Assembly (NCBI RefSeq): GCF_014636175.1
Contig: NZ_BMDW01000014.1
Coordinates: forward strand, 36,272 to 100,271
Origin: Sphingomonas psychrolutea
Lineage (GTDB): Bacteria > Pseudomonadota > Alphaproteobacteria > Sphingomonadales > Sphingomonadaceae
Length of the DNA stretch: 64,000 nt
Direction of reading: 5' to 3'
Under the pieces are notes generated by a model. The model did not search any database and was not told where the DNA came from. It was given only the letters and a program-made list of their open reading frames with translations. Positions 45,632 through 55,244 of the stretch are shown in pieces. The translations under genes were made by a program, and so were the position numbers. The number at the start of each line of letters is the position of its first letter. Position 1 is the stretch's first letter.

Positions 45632-47866
45632 TTAGCGGCCAAGATTTTTGAACGCCAGTGTCAACAGGAAGCTGTTGCCGCTGCGCGCGTCACCGGTGTC
45701 CTGATAATCGCGCTTCCACGTCAGCCCAAGGCGGAGGCAATCGTCCTCATATTGCACCCCGAGCCGGTGGCGCACGGGATCGAAGCCGTCGGCCAGCATC
45801 AGCGGGTCTTCGCGGCGGTCGGTCAGATCGATCACGGTCGATCCGAACAGCGACCAGAATTTCGCAAATTGCACGCGCGCGCCGAGCCGGACCTCTTCGC
45901 GGTCCTGCAAATCCTCCAGCGTCGGGTCGATCTTGCGGTTGAGCCGCAGATAGCCAATCAGAACATAGCTGCTGCGCGATCCGATCGTCGCATCCAGCTC
46001 GTTACGGCGCAGGACCAGGGTGTCCTTGTCGAGCCGGTAGCGGTGCACCACCGACACGAAATCGTGATAGCGCAGCTCGGTTCGCCCAACGATGTCGGAC
46101 ATCCGGCGCGACAGGCCGGTTCCGTCGGGAAACAAGGTCGCGCGCGTGTTCAGGCGGTAGCTTTGGCCGACATTGGTGGTGAAGGCGAACCCCGGCACAT
46201 CGACCGACCAGTCAAGTCCATAGGTAAACCGCGTTGAATCCTCGAACCGGTCATAGCCGGGGAAGCGGTTGAGCGAGAACAGGTTCGAATCCTCGAGATC
46301 GACCGCGCGCGCATCCTCATTCGGGACGGCAAGGTTGGTCGTCTGCGGCGCCGCGACGATCTGGAATCGCGGGGTCAGCCGCTGCGTGCCGCCGAGGAAC
46401 GATCCGATCAGCGGCCATTTCACGTCGATTGCGACGGCGCCGATTGCGCGCGCGCTGATCCCTTCATTGCCGCGATAGCTCGCCACCGTCGTCGCCAGCG
46501 TATCGTTGGTGTTGTACACGTCGCCGCGGGCAAAGGCGGTGAAGGTCACTTCCTGCCCCCATGGGGTCAGCTTGCGCAAATCCCACTTCGCGCTGGCAAA
46601 AGCGCGTTGTGTATCTTGTCCGGCCGGACGCGAAATGGCGAGGCTGTTGGCCTGAAACTCGAACGTCCCGCCGAGCAAACCCTCTTTCACGCGCTTGCGA
46701 AAATCGATCTCGGGCAACGCGATCGGCTGCAGCCCCTGGCGGTCGCCGACCCGCAGCGTCTGCACATACCAGCCGGTGATTGCGAAATAGCTGTCACGAT
46801 CGATTCGCTCGACGCTGGCGGTGGTACGCAAGCGATCATCAGTCGAAATGTCGTAACGCCGCAGGAACGTGCGGTCGGTCACCAGCCGCACCGAGGCGGT
46901 AGCGCTCCAGTTCGGGCTCAGCTGAAAACGCCCGACGCCGTCGAGATAGCCGCGAAAGTAATTGGGCGTGCCGGGCGGCGTCGGCGTCAGCAGATCGACG
47001 CTGCGCGGGCTCGCGGTCGCGTAACCCGCAATCTTGTACGAGCCGAGCGTGTTGAGCGCGCTATATTCGGCCTGCAGCATCGGCAGCACCGCGCTGTAAA
47101 TGCGCGGCGTAATCGTCAGCCCGCGATTGGGCGCGAGCGCAAAATGATAGGGCTGCGCGAATTCGAAGCCGTTGACGCGACCGTATTTGAAATCCGGGCT
47201 GAGTAAGCCGTTATTGTTATCGCCGCCGATCGGGTTCGACAAAGCCGGCAACGGCAACGTTGGCAGCCCGAACAGATTGATCCGCGCGCCCTTATAATAA
47301 ATCCGTCCGCGCTCGGGGCGATAGACCACGCGCACGGCGGTGATTTTCCACGACGGCTCCTTCGGGCATCCGTCCGATCCAGTCACCGCGCACGGGGTAT
47401 AGGCCGCGTCGTCCAGCACCACCGTCTCGTCGAGCGACCGCGTGCCCTTGCGCGCCGCAAGCCGGCCGCCGCGCTCGAGCACGAGCAGCATATTGTCGAC
47501 GACCCCGTCCTTCAGAGCGTCGCTCAGCTCGATCGAATCGCCATAGGCGGTGTCGCCGCCGGGATTGACCACCGCGATATTGCCGGTTGCGACCACCTTG
47601 CCGGTCTTGCGGTTCCAAATGACCTTGTCGGCGCGCAACCGATCCCCGCTGCGATACATGCGGACGTCGCCCGTCGCGGTCACGACGTCGTCATTCTGGT
47701 CATATTGCAGCGCACTGGCGGTGAATTGCACTTGATCGCCGCCCGCGCTCGGCGTTGCCGACGGGGGAGGAGGCGGCGTGGTGCGCGTCTGCAGATCCTG
47801 CGCCGATGCCTGAGTGGCGATCAGCACGAGCGGCGATACGGCCGTGGCAAGGAGGAAAGCACGCAT
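45632..47866 (-). CDS. lptD: LptD, outer-membrane LPS assembly protein
   Basis: The outer-membrane translocon for lipopolysaccharide. The 744-residue precursor has a signal peptide (LLATAVSPLVLIATQASAQ), a jellyroll OstA domain (about 45-160; TATGDVRMYRSGDRLRADKV) and a large C-terminal barrel ending NSFLLTLAFKNLGR. Cysteines occur in YTPCAVTGSDGCPKE and EDDCLRLGL and may form the stabilising disulfides. A GTG at 47869 immediately precedes the ATG at 47866 and either may start translation. The divergent pepA lies 215 bp away. Confidence 0.94.
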   Translation of the reverse strand: MRAFLLATAVSPLVLIATQASAQDLQTRTTPPPPPSATPSAGGDQVQFTASALQYDQNDDVVTATGDVRMYRSGDRLRADKVIWNRKTGKVVATGNIAVVNPGGDTAYGDSIELSDALKDGVVDNMLLVLERGGRLAARKGTRSLDETVVLDDAAYTPCAVTGSDGCPKEPSWKITAVRVVYRPERGRIYYKGARINLFGLPTLPLPALSNPIGGDNNNGLLSPDFKYGRVNGFEFAQPYHFALAPNRGLTITPRIYSAVLPMLQAEYSALNTLGSYKIAGYATASPRSVDLLTPTPPGTPNYFRGYLDGVGRFQLSPNWSATASVRLVTDRTFLRRYDISTDDRLRTTASVERIDRDSYFAITGWYVQTLRVGDRQGLQPIALPEIDFRKRVKEGLLGGTFEFQANSLAISRPAGQDTQRAFASAKWDLRKLTPWGQEVTFTAFARGDVYNTNDTLATTVASYRGNEGISARAIGAVAIDVKWPLIGSFLGGTQRLTPRFQIVAAPQTTNLAVPNEDARAVDLEDSNLFSLNRFPGYDRFEDSTRFTYGLDWSVDVPGFAFTTNVGQSYRLNTRATLFPDGTGLSRRMSDIVGRTELRYHDFVSVVHRYRLDKDTLVLRRNELDATIGSRSSYVLIGYLRLNRKIDPTLEDLQDREEVRLGARVQFAKFWSLFGSTVIDLTDRREDPLMLADGFDPVRHRLGVQYEDDCLRLGLTWKRDYQDTGDARSGNSFLLTLAFKNLGR

Positions 47867-48081
47867 CACGTCGGAACAATACCCTGGCGCAAAAAGGCCC
47901 GGAACACTCGCCCGATGCCGCTGATCTGTCCTGCCCTATCGCATCGCTGCCCGGATGCTGCAATCGTGCTGCACCAAAATGCGTGTCGCCGTGCTTTGCA
48001 CGCGGCGTCCTTTGCCAGCACGGCCCGGGCGTCCTACATAGCCGCGACTCATCCCTATTTTGTCGCAACCGAGGCTTCCCC

Positions 48082-49554
48082 ATGCAGATCGATCTTTCCA
48101 GCGGTGCGCCCGCGCCGAGCGCAGCCATCGCCTTTCTCGTCGAAAAGGACGGCCTGGCGCGGCTTGCGACCGGTCTGATCGATGCCGCCGCGCTCGATCT
48201 GGTAAAGGCGGCGGCGCGCGCCAGCCGGTTCGAAGGCGAGACGGCAGCCGTGGTCGAGACGTTCGTGGCCGACCCGGCAGGCGTCCGTCGGGTCCTGTTG
48301 CTCGGCACCGGAGCCGGCGGCGAGGGCGATTTCGAGCGCGCCGGCGGGGCGCTGACCGCGCGGCTGCTGACCTCCGGCGTCGAAAGCGTCAGCGTCGATT
48401 TTGCGAATGCTGCGGCGACGCCAAAGGCCGCTGCACGGTTTGCCGCTGCGGCTGCGCAACGCGGCTGGCGGCATGACATTTACCGCACCAAAATGTCGGA
48501 AAAGGCCAAGCCGACGCTTACGTCGGTTGTGCTGCACGCAACGCCCGACGGCACCGCTGCTGCCTGGAGCACGCAAAAGGCCCTGACCGAAGGGCTTGAG
48601 CTTACCCGGACCCTGGTGGCCGAACCGCCAAATGTGATCTACCCCGAAACCTTCGTCGCCAAGGTGCTGGCCGAAGTCGCGGGACTCGGGCTCGAAGTCA
48701 CTGTGCTCGGTGAAGCGGAAATGCGCGAACTCGGCATGGGCGCGTTGCTCGGCGTATCGCAAGGGTCTGCCAAGGACGCACGCTTGCTCGCGCTGAAGTG
48801 GAGCGGAGCAGGGGCGGGCGATCCCGACCTGGCCTTGGTCGGCAAGGGCGTCACCTTCGATACCGGCGGCATTTCGCTGAAGCCTGGCCCCGGCATGGAA
48901 GACATGAAGTGGGACATGGGCGGTGCGGGTGCCGTGGTCGGTGCGATGAAGGCGCTGGCACTGCGCAAGGCCAAGGCCAACGTCATCGGCGTGTGCGGCC
49001 TGGTCGAAAACATGCCTGATGGCGATGCGATCCGCCCCGGCGACATCCTCACCTCGATGTCGGGGCAGACGATCGAAATCCTCAATACCGATGCCGAGGG
49101 TCGGCTTGTGCTGTGCGATGCGATTACTTGGGTCCAGCGGACGCATCGGCCCAAGACGATCGTCGACCTCGCCACGCTCACCGGCGCGATCATCATCAGC
49201 CTCGGCAACGAACATGCCGGTTGCTTCGCCAATGACGATACGTTGGCCGATCAACTGCTCGCAGCGGGCAAGGCGTCGGGCGACCATCTGTGGCGCTTCC
49301 CGCTCAGCGATGCGTACAACAAGCTGATCGACAGCCCGATCGCCGACATGAAGAATGTCGGTCCGCGCGGCGGCGGATCGATCACCGCGGCGCAATTCAT
49401 CCAGCGCTTCGTCGATACCGGCGTGAAATGGGCGCATCTCGATATTGCCGGCATGGTCTGGGCCGACAAGCCCGGCGCCACCTTCGACAAGGGCGCCACC
49501 GGGTTCGGCGTGCGGCTGCTCGACCGGTTCGTCTCGGACAATTTCGAAGGCTAA
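48082..49554 (+). CDS. pepA: Leucyl aminopeptidase (PepA family)
   Basis: A two-metal cytosolic aminopeptidase of 490 residues. The metal and catalytic motifs are LVGKGVTFDTGGISLKPGP and LNTDAEGRLVLCDA. The N-terminal macro-like domain occupies the first ~165 residues. The start ATG is at 48082; the upstream open frame is not family-like. In Sphingomonadales pepA is typically followed by holC, as seen here. Confidence 0.95.
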   Translation: MQIDLSSGAPAPSAAIAFLVEKDGLARLATGLIDAAALDLVKAAARASRFEGETAAVVETFVADPAGVRRVLLLGTGAGGEGDFERAGGALTARLLTSGVESVSVDFANAAATPKAAARFAAAAAQRGWRHDIYRTKMSEKAKPTLTSVVLHATPDGTAAAWSTQKALTEGLELTRTLVAEPPNVIYPETFVAKVLAEVAGLGLEVTVLGEAEMRELGMGALLGVSQGSAKDARLLALKWSGAGAGDPDLALVGKGVTFDTGGISLKPGPGMEDMKWDMGGAGAVVGAMKALALRKAKANVIGVCGLVENMPDGDAIRPGDILTSMSGQTIEILNTDAEGRLVLCDAITWVQRTHRPKTIVDLATLTGAIIISLGNEHAGCFANDDTLADQLLAAGKASGDHLWRFPLSDAYNKLIDSPIADMKNVGPRGGGSITAAQFIQRFVDTGVKWAHLDIAGMVWADKPGATFDKGATGFGVRLLDRFVSDNFEG

Positions 49555-49562
49555 GCGAAATT

Positions 49563-49596
49563 CCCCTCCCGCTTGCGGGAGGGGCTAGGGGAGGGG
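49563..49596. repeat. Family C hairpin between pepA and holC, carrying a ribosome site
   Basis: Hairpin CCCCTCCCGCTTGCGGGAGG (49563-49582, continuing GG), then CTAGGGGAGGGG. The last purine run (49588-49596) sits 10 nt before the GTG of holC and is its only good Shine-Dalgarno. This is the intact reference for the C arm interrupted in dnaE. Confidence 0.9.
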
Positions 49597-49606
49597 ATGT
49601 CGCGCG

Positions 49607-50047
49607 GTGCAAGTCGATTTCTATCACCTGACCCAGCAACCACTCGACCGCGTCCTCACCCGCATCGCCGAACGCGTTGTGGAGGGCGGCGGTCGGTTGC
49701 TCGTCGTCACCAATGGCGAAGAACAGCGCGTCGCGATCGACCGCTTGCTCTGGACTTACACCCCGGAAAGCTTCCTGGCCCACGCCCTTGCCGGCGGGGA
49801 AGGGGACCAGGCCCAACCGATCCTGATTGCCGCCGACCCTGCCCCGGCCAACGCTGCGCGCAACATCGCGCTCGCCGATGGGGTGTGGCGCGACGAAGCG
49901 CTCACCTTCGAGCGCGCCTTCCACTTCTTCGATGCCGACCGCATCGCCGAGGCCCGCATCGCATGGAAATCCTTAGCGGAACGCGACGGAATCGAACGTC
50001 GCTATTGGAAGCAGAACGATGCCGGCCGCTGGGAACAAGCAGCCTGA
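49607..50047 (+). CDS. holC: DNA polymerase III subunit chi
   Basis: A clamp-loader accessory subunit that binds SSB. It has 146 residues and begins MQVDFYHLTQQPLDRVLTRI; LLVVTNGEEQRVAIDRLLWT and PESFLAHALAG are family features. The GTG at 49607 is used; an ATG at 49597 is out of frame. Confidence 0.93.
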   Translation: MQVDFYHLTQQPLDRVLTRIAERVVEGGGRLLVVTNGEEQRVAIDRLLWTYTPESFLAHALAGGEGDQAQPILIAADPAPANAARNIALADGVWRDEALTFERAFHFFDADRIAEARIAWKSLAERDGIERRYWKQNDAGRWEQAA

Positions 50048-50125
50048 GGGTTGCATCGGCGCGACGCGCCGACTAGGGAGCCGCAACTTCCGACATCCGT
50101 TTCACATTACAGGAGCTTCACGGTC

Positions 50126-50548
50126 ATGGCCGCGAACCGTACGTTTTCGATCATCAAGCCCGACGCCACGCGTCGCAACCTGACGGGCGCCGTCACCAAG
50201 ATGCTCGAGGAAGCCGGCCTGCGCGTCGTCGCCTCGAAGCGCATCCACATGACGCGCGATCAGGCCGAGGGCTTTTATGCTGTCCACCGTGAGCGCCCGT
50301 TCTTCGGCGAGCTGGTCGAATTTATGATTTCGGGCCCGGTCATCGTGCAAGTTCTCGAAGGCGACAACGCGATGCAGCGTAACCGCGACATCATGGGCGC
50401 AACCAACCCGGCCAATGCCGAGCCCGGCACGATCCGCAAGGAACTCGCCGAATCGATCGAGGCGAACACCGTCCACGGTTCGGACAGCGACGAGAATGCC
50501 GCGATCGAAATCGCCTATTTCTTCAAGCCTGAAGAAATCGTTGGCTGA
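50126..50548 (+). CDS. ndk: Nucleoside diphosphate kinase
   Basis: Balances NTP pools by gamma-phosphate transfer. It has 140 residues and the phospho-histidine is H117 ([12 protein letters not shown]). The N-terminal [14 protein letters not shown] is standard. A ribosome site AGGAG (50111-50115) precedes the ATG. Confidence 0.97.
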   Translation: MAANRTFSIIKPDATRRNLTGAVTKMLEEAGLRVVASKRIHMTRDQAEGFYAVHRERPFFGELVEFMISGPVIVQVLEGDNAMQRNRDIMGATNPANAEPGTIRKELAESIEANTVHGSDSDENAAIEIAYFFKPEEIVG

Positions 50549-51068
50549 TCCGGTCTGGCGGCTGCGCAGCGCGGGGGCGGCGGATGCCGATGCCCTCGCG
50601 CTGGTCGCGTCCGCCAGCTTTCTGGAAACCTATGCCGGGTCGCTCGACGGCGCCGACATGGTGGCGCATTGCCTTGCCAACAACACGCGCGAGAAATTCG
50701 CGGCATGGGCGAGCGATCCGCAGAGCGCGGTGACGCTCGCCGAAGCGGTGCCCGGCTATGCGCCACTGGGCTACACCGTTCTGACGTCGGTCGATCTGCC
50801 GATCGAACCCCGCGAGGGTGATATCGAGCTTCGCCGCATCTACACGATGGGTCGGTTGCACGGGACTGGCGCAGGCCCGGCGCTGATGGCGCAGGCGCTG
50901 TCCGATGCCGCGCGACTGGGCAAAGATCGTGTCGTGCTGGGCGTCTGGGGTGAAAACCACCGCGCGCAGCGCTTTTACGAACGCCAAGGATTCACCGTGA
51001 TCGGCACGCGACAATTCAAGGTCGGCAGCGTGGTGCACGACGATTTGGTTTACGCGCGCGGCGTCTAA
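50541..51068 (+). CDS. GNAT-family N-acetyltransferase
   Basis: A 175-residue acetyltransferase. The acetyl-CoA site is in [20 protein letters not shown] and the downstream [20 protein letters not shown] is typical. The likely start is TTG at 50541, which overlaps the ndk stop by 8 bp and gives [12 protein letters not shown] at the N-terminus. No ATG or GTG fits better. The substrate is unknown. Confidence 0.82.
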   Translation: MADPVWRLRSAGAADADALALVASASFLETYAGSLDGADMVAHCLANNTREKFAAWASDPQSAVTLAEAVPGYAPLGYTVLTSVDLPIEPREGDIELRRIYTMGRLHGTGAGPALMAQALSDAARLGKDRVVLGVWGENHRAQRFYERQGFTVIGTRQFKVGSVVHDDLVYARGV

Positions 51069-51730
51069 CCTTTCGGCCGCTCCGCCGCCCAGACCGCGTC
51101 GAGCCGCTTCTGATCGCCGCCCAGTTCGTGCAGCCGTAAGCTTTCGAGCTTCAGCGTCCGCCCGAGCGGAAACCCGCCTTCGGTCTTCCACCCGATATCG
51201 TAAATCCCCCGCGTGGTGCGCGGCGTGTCCCCATCCCAATAGCTCAACACGATCAGCACGGGCAGACGCCCGCTGCGCCGATCGGTCGCTTTGAGCAAGG
51301 CGTGGTCGAACCAGCCACGGTCGATACTGTCCGCGACCGTGTCCTTGCTGCCGATGCCGAGTTCAGTCGGGAAGGTCACTGTCGCATCGCGGATCGCGTG
51401 GCGCTCGTCATGCTGGAGCATCAAAGCGGCGCCGTTTGCCGTCGCCACGGCACGCACATCGAAGCGTGCGCTTTCGCGCTCGGCCTTGGCCGAGGCAATC
51501 TGCTTATCCGCCGTTTCCTCGCGGCGGTCGCTCCAATTGAGATAGAGGCCGAGCAAGGCGATGATCAGCCCCGCGACCGCAATGAATTCGCCGAGGTTGA
51601 TCCAGCGGCGGCGCGTTGCGGCGGCCTCGGCCTTGGCGACCGCCTCGGTGGCGGCAACTTGCAACGCGGGGTCGGGCGCGGGTGCCGGTTCCGGCGCAGG
51701 TTCGGTTGGTACGATCGGTTCGTCGCTCAT
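51065..51730 (-). CDS. Single-pass membrane protein with Pro/Ala-rich N-terminus
   Basis: A 221-residue protein. Residues 1-38 are Pro/Ala/Glu-rich, 39-42 are arginines (TRRRW), and 47-66 form one transmembrane helix (FIAVAGLIIALLGLYLNW). The rest is soluble, with VLIVLSYWDGDTPRTTRGIY and KLESLRLHELGG. I do not recognise the family. It is the last gene of a leftward run purN-mmcQ-this gene, joined by ATGA overlaps, and converges on the GNAT gene. Confidence 0.7.
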   Translation of the reverse strand: MSDEPIVPTEPAPEPAPAPDPALQVAATEAVAKAEAAATRRRWINLGEFIAVAGLIIALLGLYLNWSDRREETADKQIASAKAERESARFDVRAVATANGAALMLQHDERHAIRDATVTFPTELGIGSKDTVADSIDRGWFDHALLKATDRRSGRLPVLIVLSYWDGDTPRTTRGIYDIGWKTEGGFPLGRTLKLESLRLHELGGDQKRLDAVWAAERPKG

Positions 51731-52116
51731 CGTCCACCAGCCTCCAAAAGGCGCCGCGGCGCGACCAGTTCCCAACTGATCGCGATCCGGTCGCCGACGC
51801 GGTCCCAATCGACATCGTCCCGGTCGAGCCGCATCGCGACCCAGCCCGACGGCCCCATATAAGGCGGGCTGTAGTAACAGTCCGGGTCCAGTTCGATCAG
51901 CAGCGCTTGCTCGTCGCGGCCTGTCGTCTTGACGATCACGATCGTCTCGCCGTCGCCGTGATGGTTGTGCCAGAAATAGGCGAAGAACTTGCCCCCCTTT
52001 GTCGTTCCGCTGATGAAGAATCCCGGCGAGCCGTGCGACAGGCGCTCGGCCGTCTCCGGAAGCGCCAGCGCCAGCGCACGGACCTTGGCGAGGACGATTT
52101 CCGGATCGGGACTCAT
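51727..52116 (-). CDS. MmcQ/YjbR-family protein
   Basis: A 129-residue small alpha/beta protein of the MmcQ/YjbR (CyaY-like fold) family. It starts MSPDPEIVLAKVRALALALP and contains SHGSPGFFISGTTKGGKFFA and YYSPPYMGPSGWVAMRLD. The family is described as DNA-binding, but the role is unclear. It overlaps purN by 4 bp (ATGA). Confidence 0.88.
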   Translation of the reverse strand: MSPDPEIVLAKVRALALALPETAERLSHGSPGFFISGTTKGGKFFAYFWHNHHGDGETIVIVKTTGRDEQALLIELDPDCYYSPPYMGPSGWVAMRLDRDDVDWDRVGDRIAISWELVAPRRLLEAGGR

Positions 52117-52676
52117 CGCGCGCAAAACTCTGCCAGAACGCGGGGATAAAGGCGATGCTCCGCCTCCAGCACTCGCGCCGCGAGCGTATCGGGCGTGTCG
52201 CCGGGGAGGATCGGCACCTCTGCTTGCCCCAGCACTTCGCCGCCATCCAGTTCCTCGGTCACGACATGGACTGAGCAACCCGCGACCGCGTCACCGGCGT
52301 CGATCGCGCGGGCGTGGGTGTCGAGGCCTTTGTATTTCGGCAGGAGCGAGGGGTGGATGTTGATGATCTTGCCGCGCCAACGCGCGACGAAATCGTCTGA
52401 CAGCAGCCGCATGTAACCAGCGAGCGCGATGATTTGGACGCCGGCATCGCGGAGCGCGCGGTCGATCGCAGCTTCATAATCGCCCTTTAGCATTCCCTTT
52501 GGCGATTGAACGAAGGTCGCGATGCCATGCTCGCGTGCCCAGCCGATCCCGGCGGCTTCGGGTTTGTCCGAGGCGACGAGGGCGATCTCGTAGCCGCTGG
52601 CCCGTTCGACCAGCGCCATCATGTTAGAGCCGCGGCCGGAAATCAGGATGCCGACCTTTTTTAGAGGGGACGTCAC
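52113..52676 (-). CDS. purN: Phosphoribosylglycinamide formyltransferase
   Basis: The third step of purine synthesis, using 10-formyl-THF. The 187-residue protein shows KVGILISGRGSNMMALVE and the catalytic NIHPSLLPKYKGLDTHARA with GCSVHVVTEELDGG. It lies downstream of purM with a family B repeat in the 126-bp gap. Confidence 0.96.
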   Translation of the reverse strand: MTSPLKKVGILISGRGSNMMALVERASGYEIALVASDKPEAAGIGWAREHGIATFVQSPKGMLKGDYEAAIDRALRDAGVQIIALAGYMRLLSDDFVARWRGKIINIHPSLLPKYKGLDTHARAIDAGDAVAGCSVHVVTEELDGGEVLGQAEVPILPGDTPDTLAARVLEAEHRLYPRVLAEFCAR

Positions 52677-52682
52677 CTAACA

Positions 52683-52788
52683 CCTTCCCCGGCGAAGGCC
52701 GGGGCCCAGTTGCGCAGGTCTTTGTGATCGATCGCAGCACCAGCCAGGGCAACGCGCGCGACTGGGCCCCGGCCTTTGCCGGGGAAGC
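52683..52788. repeat. Family B inverted repeat unit between purM and purN
   Basis: The left arm 52683-52710 and right arm 52761-52788 are inverted copies with a 50-bp centre. The right arm (ACTGGGCCCCGGCCTTTGCC at its start) is the intact reference for the arm interrupted at 15871. The unit would form a strong structure in a purM-purN transcript. Confidence 0.93.
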
Positions 52789-52802
52789 GGCCAGCGGGAA
52801 AC

Positions 52803-53912
52803 CTATCCATGAACATGCGTCGCCGACCAGGCACCGCGCCCGCCCCAAATCTCGTCGGACCCGGAAACGGTACACCCGCGCTCCCCCGCGTCGATCTTTC
52901 CAATCGCGAACACCGTCTCGCCCGCGGCCTCCAGCGCAGCGGTCACCGCCTCGACCCGGTCGGCCGTAACCACCGCAACCATCCCGATCCCGCAATTGAA
53001 GGTCCGCGCCATCTCCTCGGGCTCGATATTGCCCTGCGCTTGCAGGAACGCCATCAGACGCGGCTGCGGCCACACATCGGCATCGATGTGCGCGTGGCAC
53101 CCCTCGGGCAGGACGCGCGGGATGTTTTCCAGCAACCCGCCCCCGGTAATATGCGCCAGCCCCTTGATCGCGCCATCCGCCAGCACCGATAGCAACGCCT
53201 TCACATAGATCCGCGTCGGCGCCATCAGCGCGTCGATCAGCAGCACGTCGGCATCGAACAGCGCCGGACGATCGAGCTTCCACCCCTTGTCCGCCGCTAA
53301 GCGTCGCACCAGCGAAAAACCGTTCGAATGCACCCCCGACGATGCCAGCCCGAGAATGACATCCCCCGCCGCGATATCGCGCCCGGTCAGCACCCGGTCG
53401 CGCTCGACCGCGCCGACGCAAAAGCCCGCCAGATCGTAATCGTCCGCCGCATACATCCCCGGCATCTCCGCCGTCTCGCCCCCGATGAGTGCGCAGCCGG
53501 CCTGACGGCAGCCCTCGGCGATCGAGGCGATCACGCGCTCGGCCACCGCCGGATCGATCTTCGCGGTCGCGTAATAATCGAGAAAGAAGAGTGGCTCAGC
53601 GCCCTGCACGATCAGATCGTTGGCGCACATCGCGACCAGGTCGATCCCGACTCCGTCATGCCGGTTATGCTCGATCGCAAGCTTCAGCTTGGTGCCGACC
53701 CCGTCATTGGCGGCGACCAGCAACGGATCGACAAAGCCCGCCGCCTTTAAGTCGAAAAACCCGCCAAAGCCGCCGAGTTCGGCGTCCGCACCCGAGCGCC
53801 GCGTCGACTTTGCGAGCGGCCCGATCGCGCGCACCAGCGCATTGCCCGCTGCTATTGAGACGCCCGCCTGGGCGTAAGTGTACGGCTCATTGCCGGGTTT
53901 CGTATCGCTCAT
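52803..53912 (-). CDS. purM: Phosphoribosylformylglycinamidine cyclo-ligase
   Basis: Makes AIR in purine synthesis. It has 369 residues, with [18 protein letters not shown] at the N-terminus, [15 protein letters not shown], the ATP-site [11 protein letters not shown] and [16 protein letters not shown]. Adjacent ATGs at 53915 and 53912 are both possible starts. The C-terminus ends close to the repeat unit; its last residues ([12 protein letters not shown]) resemble the usual family end. Confidence 0.95.
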   Translation of the reverse strand: MSDTKPGNEPYTYAQAGVSIAAGNALVRAIGPLAKSTRRSGADAELGGFGGFFDLKAAGFVDPLLVAANDGVGTKLKLAIEHNRHDGVGIDLVAMCANDLIVQGAEPLFFLDYYATAKIDPAVAERVIASIAEGCRQAGCALIGGETAEMPGMYAADDYDLAGFCVGAVERDRVLTGRDIAAGDVILGLASSGVHSNGFSLVRRLAADKGWKLDRPALFDADVLLIDALMAPTRIYVKALLSVLADGAIKGLAHITGGGLLENIPRVLPEGCHAHIDADVWPQPRLMAFLQAQGNIEPEEMARTFNCGIGMVAVVTADRVEAVTAALEAAGETVFAIGKIDAGERGCTVSGSDEIWGGRGAWSATHVHG

Positions 53913-53974
53913 CATCGTCGCGTAGCCATATCCTGCTTGGATTTCCACGCCTCCTTCGCCAAAAGGGCGCCGCC

Positions 53975-55243
53975 ATGCCAATCCGCCGCTATTCTCGTGT
54001 CTTCGAATTCGCCGCTGCGCTCGCGCTTGCCGCGACGGGTGGGCTGGTGATCGCCCAAGTCGACGATCCCGATCAGGGGCTTGCCGCAGCGGATAGTTCG
54101 GGAAGCTTCGAGGTCGGCGGAGTCGATGTTGATGTGACCGGCAAGTCGGCCGATGCCGCGCGCTTTGCCGGATGGCGAATCGCGCAGCGCAAGGGCTGGC
54201 AATTGCTTGCGCAACGACTCGGCGTCACCGGAGCGACGCTGTCCGACGGCGCGCTCGACGGCGTGGTCTCGGGAATCGTGGTCGAGAATGAACAGATCGG
54301 CCCAAATCGCTATATCGCCCGGCTCGGCATCTTTTTCAGTCGCGCCAAGGCGGGCGCGATCCTCGGTGTGCCGGTCGGCGCGACGCGCTCCGCGCCGATG
54401 CTGACGATCCCAATCGAAGTCGGTGGCGGCACCGCGACGGGATTCGAACGCAAGACCGCGTGGGTTGAGGCCTGGACGCGCTATCGCACCGGCAACAGCG
54501 CGATCGACTATGTCCGCCCGAGCGGCACCGGTGCGGACGGGATGTTGCTCAATCTGGGCCAGACCGCACGGCCCGGGCGTGGCTGGTGGCGAGTCGTGCT
54601 CGATCAATATGGCGCCAACGACATTCTGGTGCCGAAGGTCACGCTGCGCCGCGAATGGCCCGGCGGACCGATCATTGGCCAGTTCGAGGCACGGCATGGA
54701 CCCGACAACCGGCTGCTGACGCAATTCTCGCTCCGCGTTGATCGCGGCGACGCGCTCGCGGTGCTGCTCGATGCCGGGGTCAAGCGAATCGATGACAGCT
54801 ATCAGGCGGCGTTGCGCGCGGGCATGCTGGCGGGCGATCCGAGCCTCACCTTCGTCGCGCCGGTTGCCACCCCGACACCGACCGACACCCCGACCGGTGT
54901 GGTCCCGGTCGATCTCGGGATCGACGGCGCAACACCCCCCGGCGGGACCGGCTCGGTTATCACGGTGCAAGTCGATACGCCGACTGCATCCTCGGTCACT
55001 TCCACCGAAAACGCGTTGAAAGTGGTGCCCGGAGTCCGCTCGGCGGTGACGACCAGCCTCGCGATCGGGGGTGTGTCGGTGCTGCGCGTTGCGTTCGATG
55101 GCGATCCGACGGTGCTGCGCAGCGCGCTCGAAGCGCGTGGTTGGAGCGTTGGGGCAAGCGGGTCGACGCTGCGCATCCGCCGCTCGGGTCAGCCCAGCCA
55201 AGGCGGGCAGGCACCACCGCCCGCCGACAATTCGACCGGCTGA
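53975..55243 (+). CDS. DUF2066 domain protein, exported
   Basis: A 422-residue precursor with a signal peptide ([19 protein letters not shown]). The core (about 40-290) has [20 protein letters not shown] and [13 protein letters not shown], typical of DUF2066 proteins of unknown function. A low-complexity Thr/Pro linker ([12 protein letters not shown]) and a C-terminal domain with [20 protein letters not shown] follow. It precedes hdaA and ppk1 in a tight operon and is divergent from purM (62 bp). Confidence 0.85.
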   Translation: MPIRRYSRVFEFAAALALAATGGLVIAQVDDPDQGLAAADSSGSFEVGGVDVDVTGKSADAARFAGWRIAQRKGWQLLAQRLGVTGATLSDGALDGVVSGIVVENEQIGPNRYIARLGIFFSRAKAGAILGVPVGATRSAPMLTIPIEVGGGTATGFERKTAWVEAWTRYRTGNSAIDYVRPSGTGADGMLLNLGQTARPGRGWWRVVLDQYGANDILVPKVTLRREWPGGPIIGQFEARHGPDNRLLTQFSLRVDRGDALAVLLDAGVKRIDDSYQAALRAGMLAGDPSLTFVAPVATPTPTDTPTGVVPVDLGIDGATPPGGTGSVITVQVDTPTASSVTSTENALKVVPGVRSAVTTSLAIGGVSVLRVAFDGDPTVLRSALEARGWSVGASGSTLRIRRSGQPSQGGQAPPPADNSTG

Positions 55244-55244
55244 C

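Noticed and set aside
48055..49437. 460-codon minus-strand open frame opposite pepA
   Set aside because: Shadow frame; pepA motifs are unambiguous on the plus strand.
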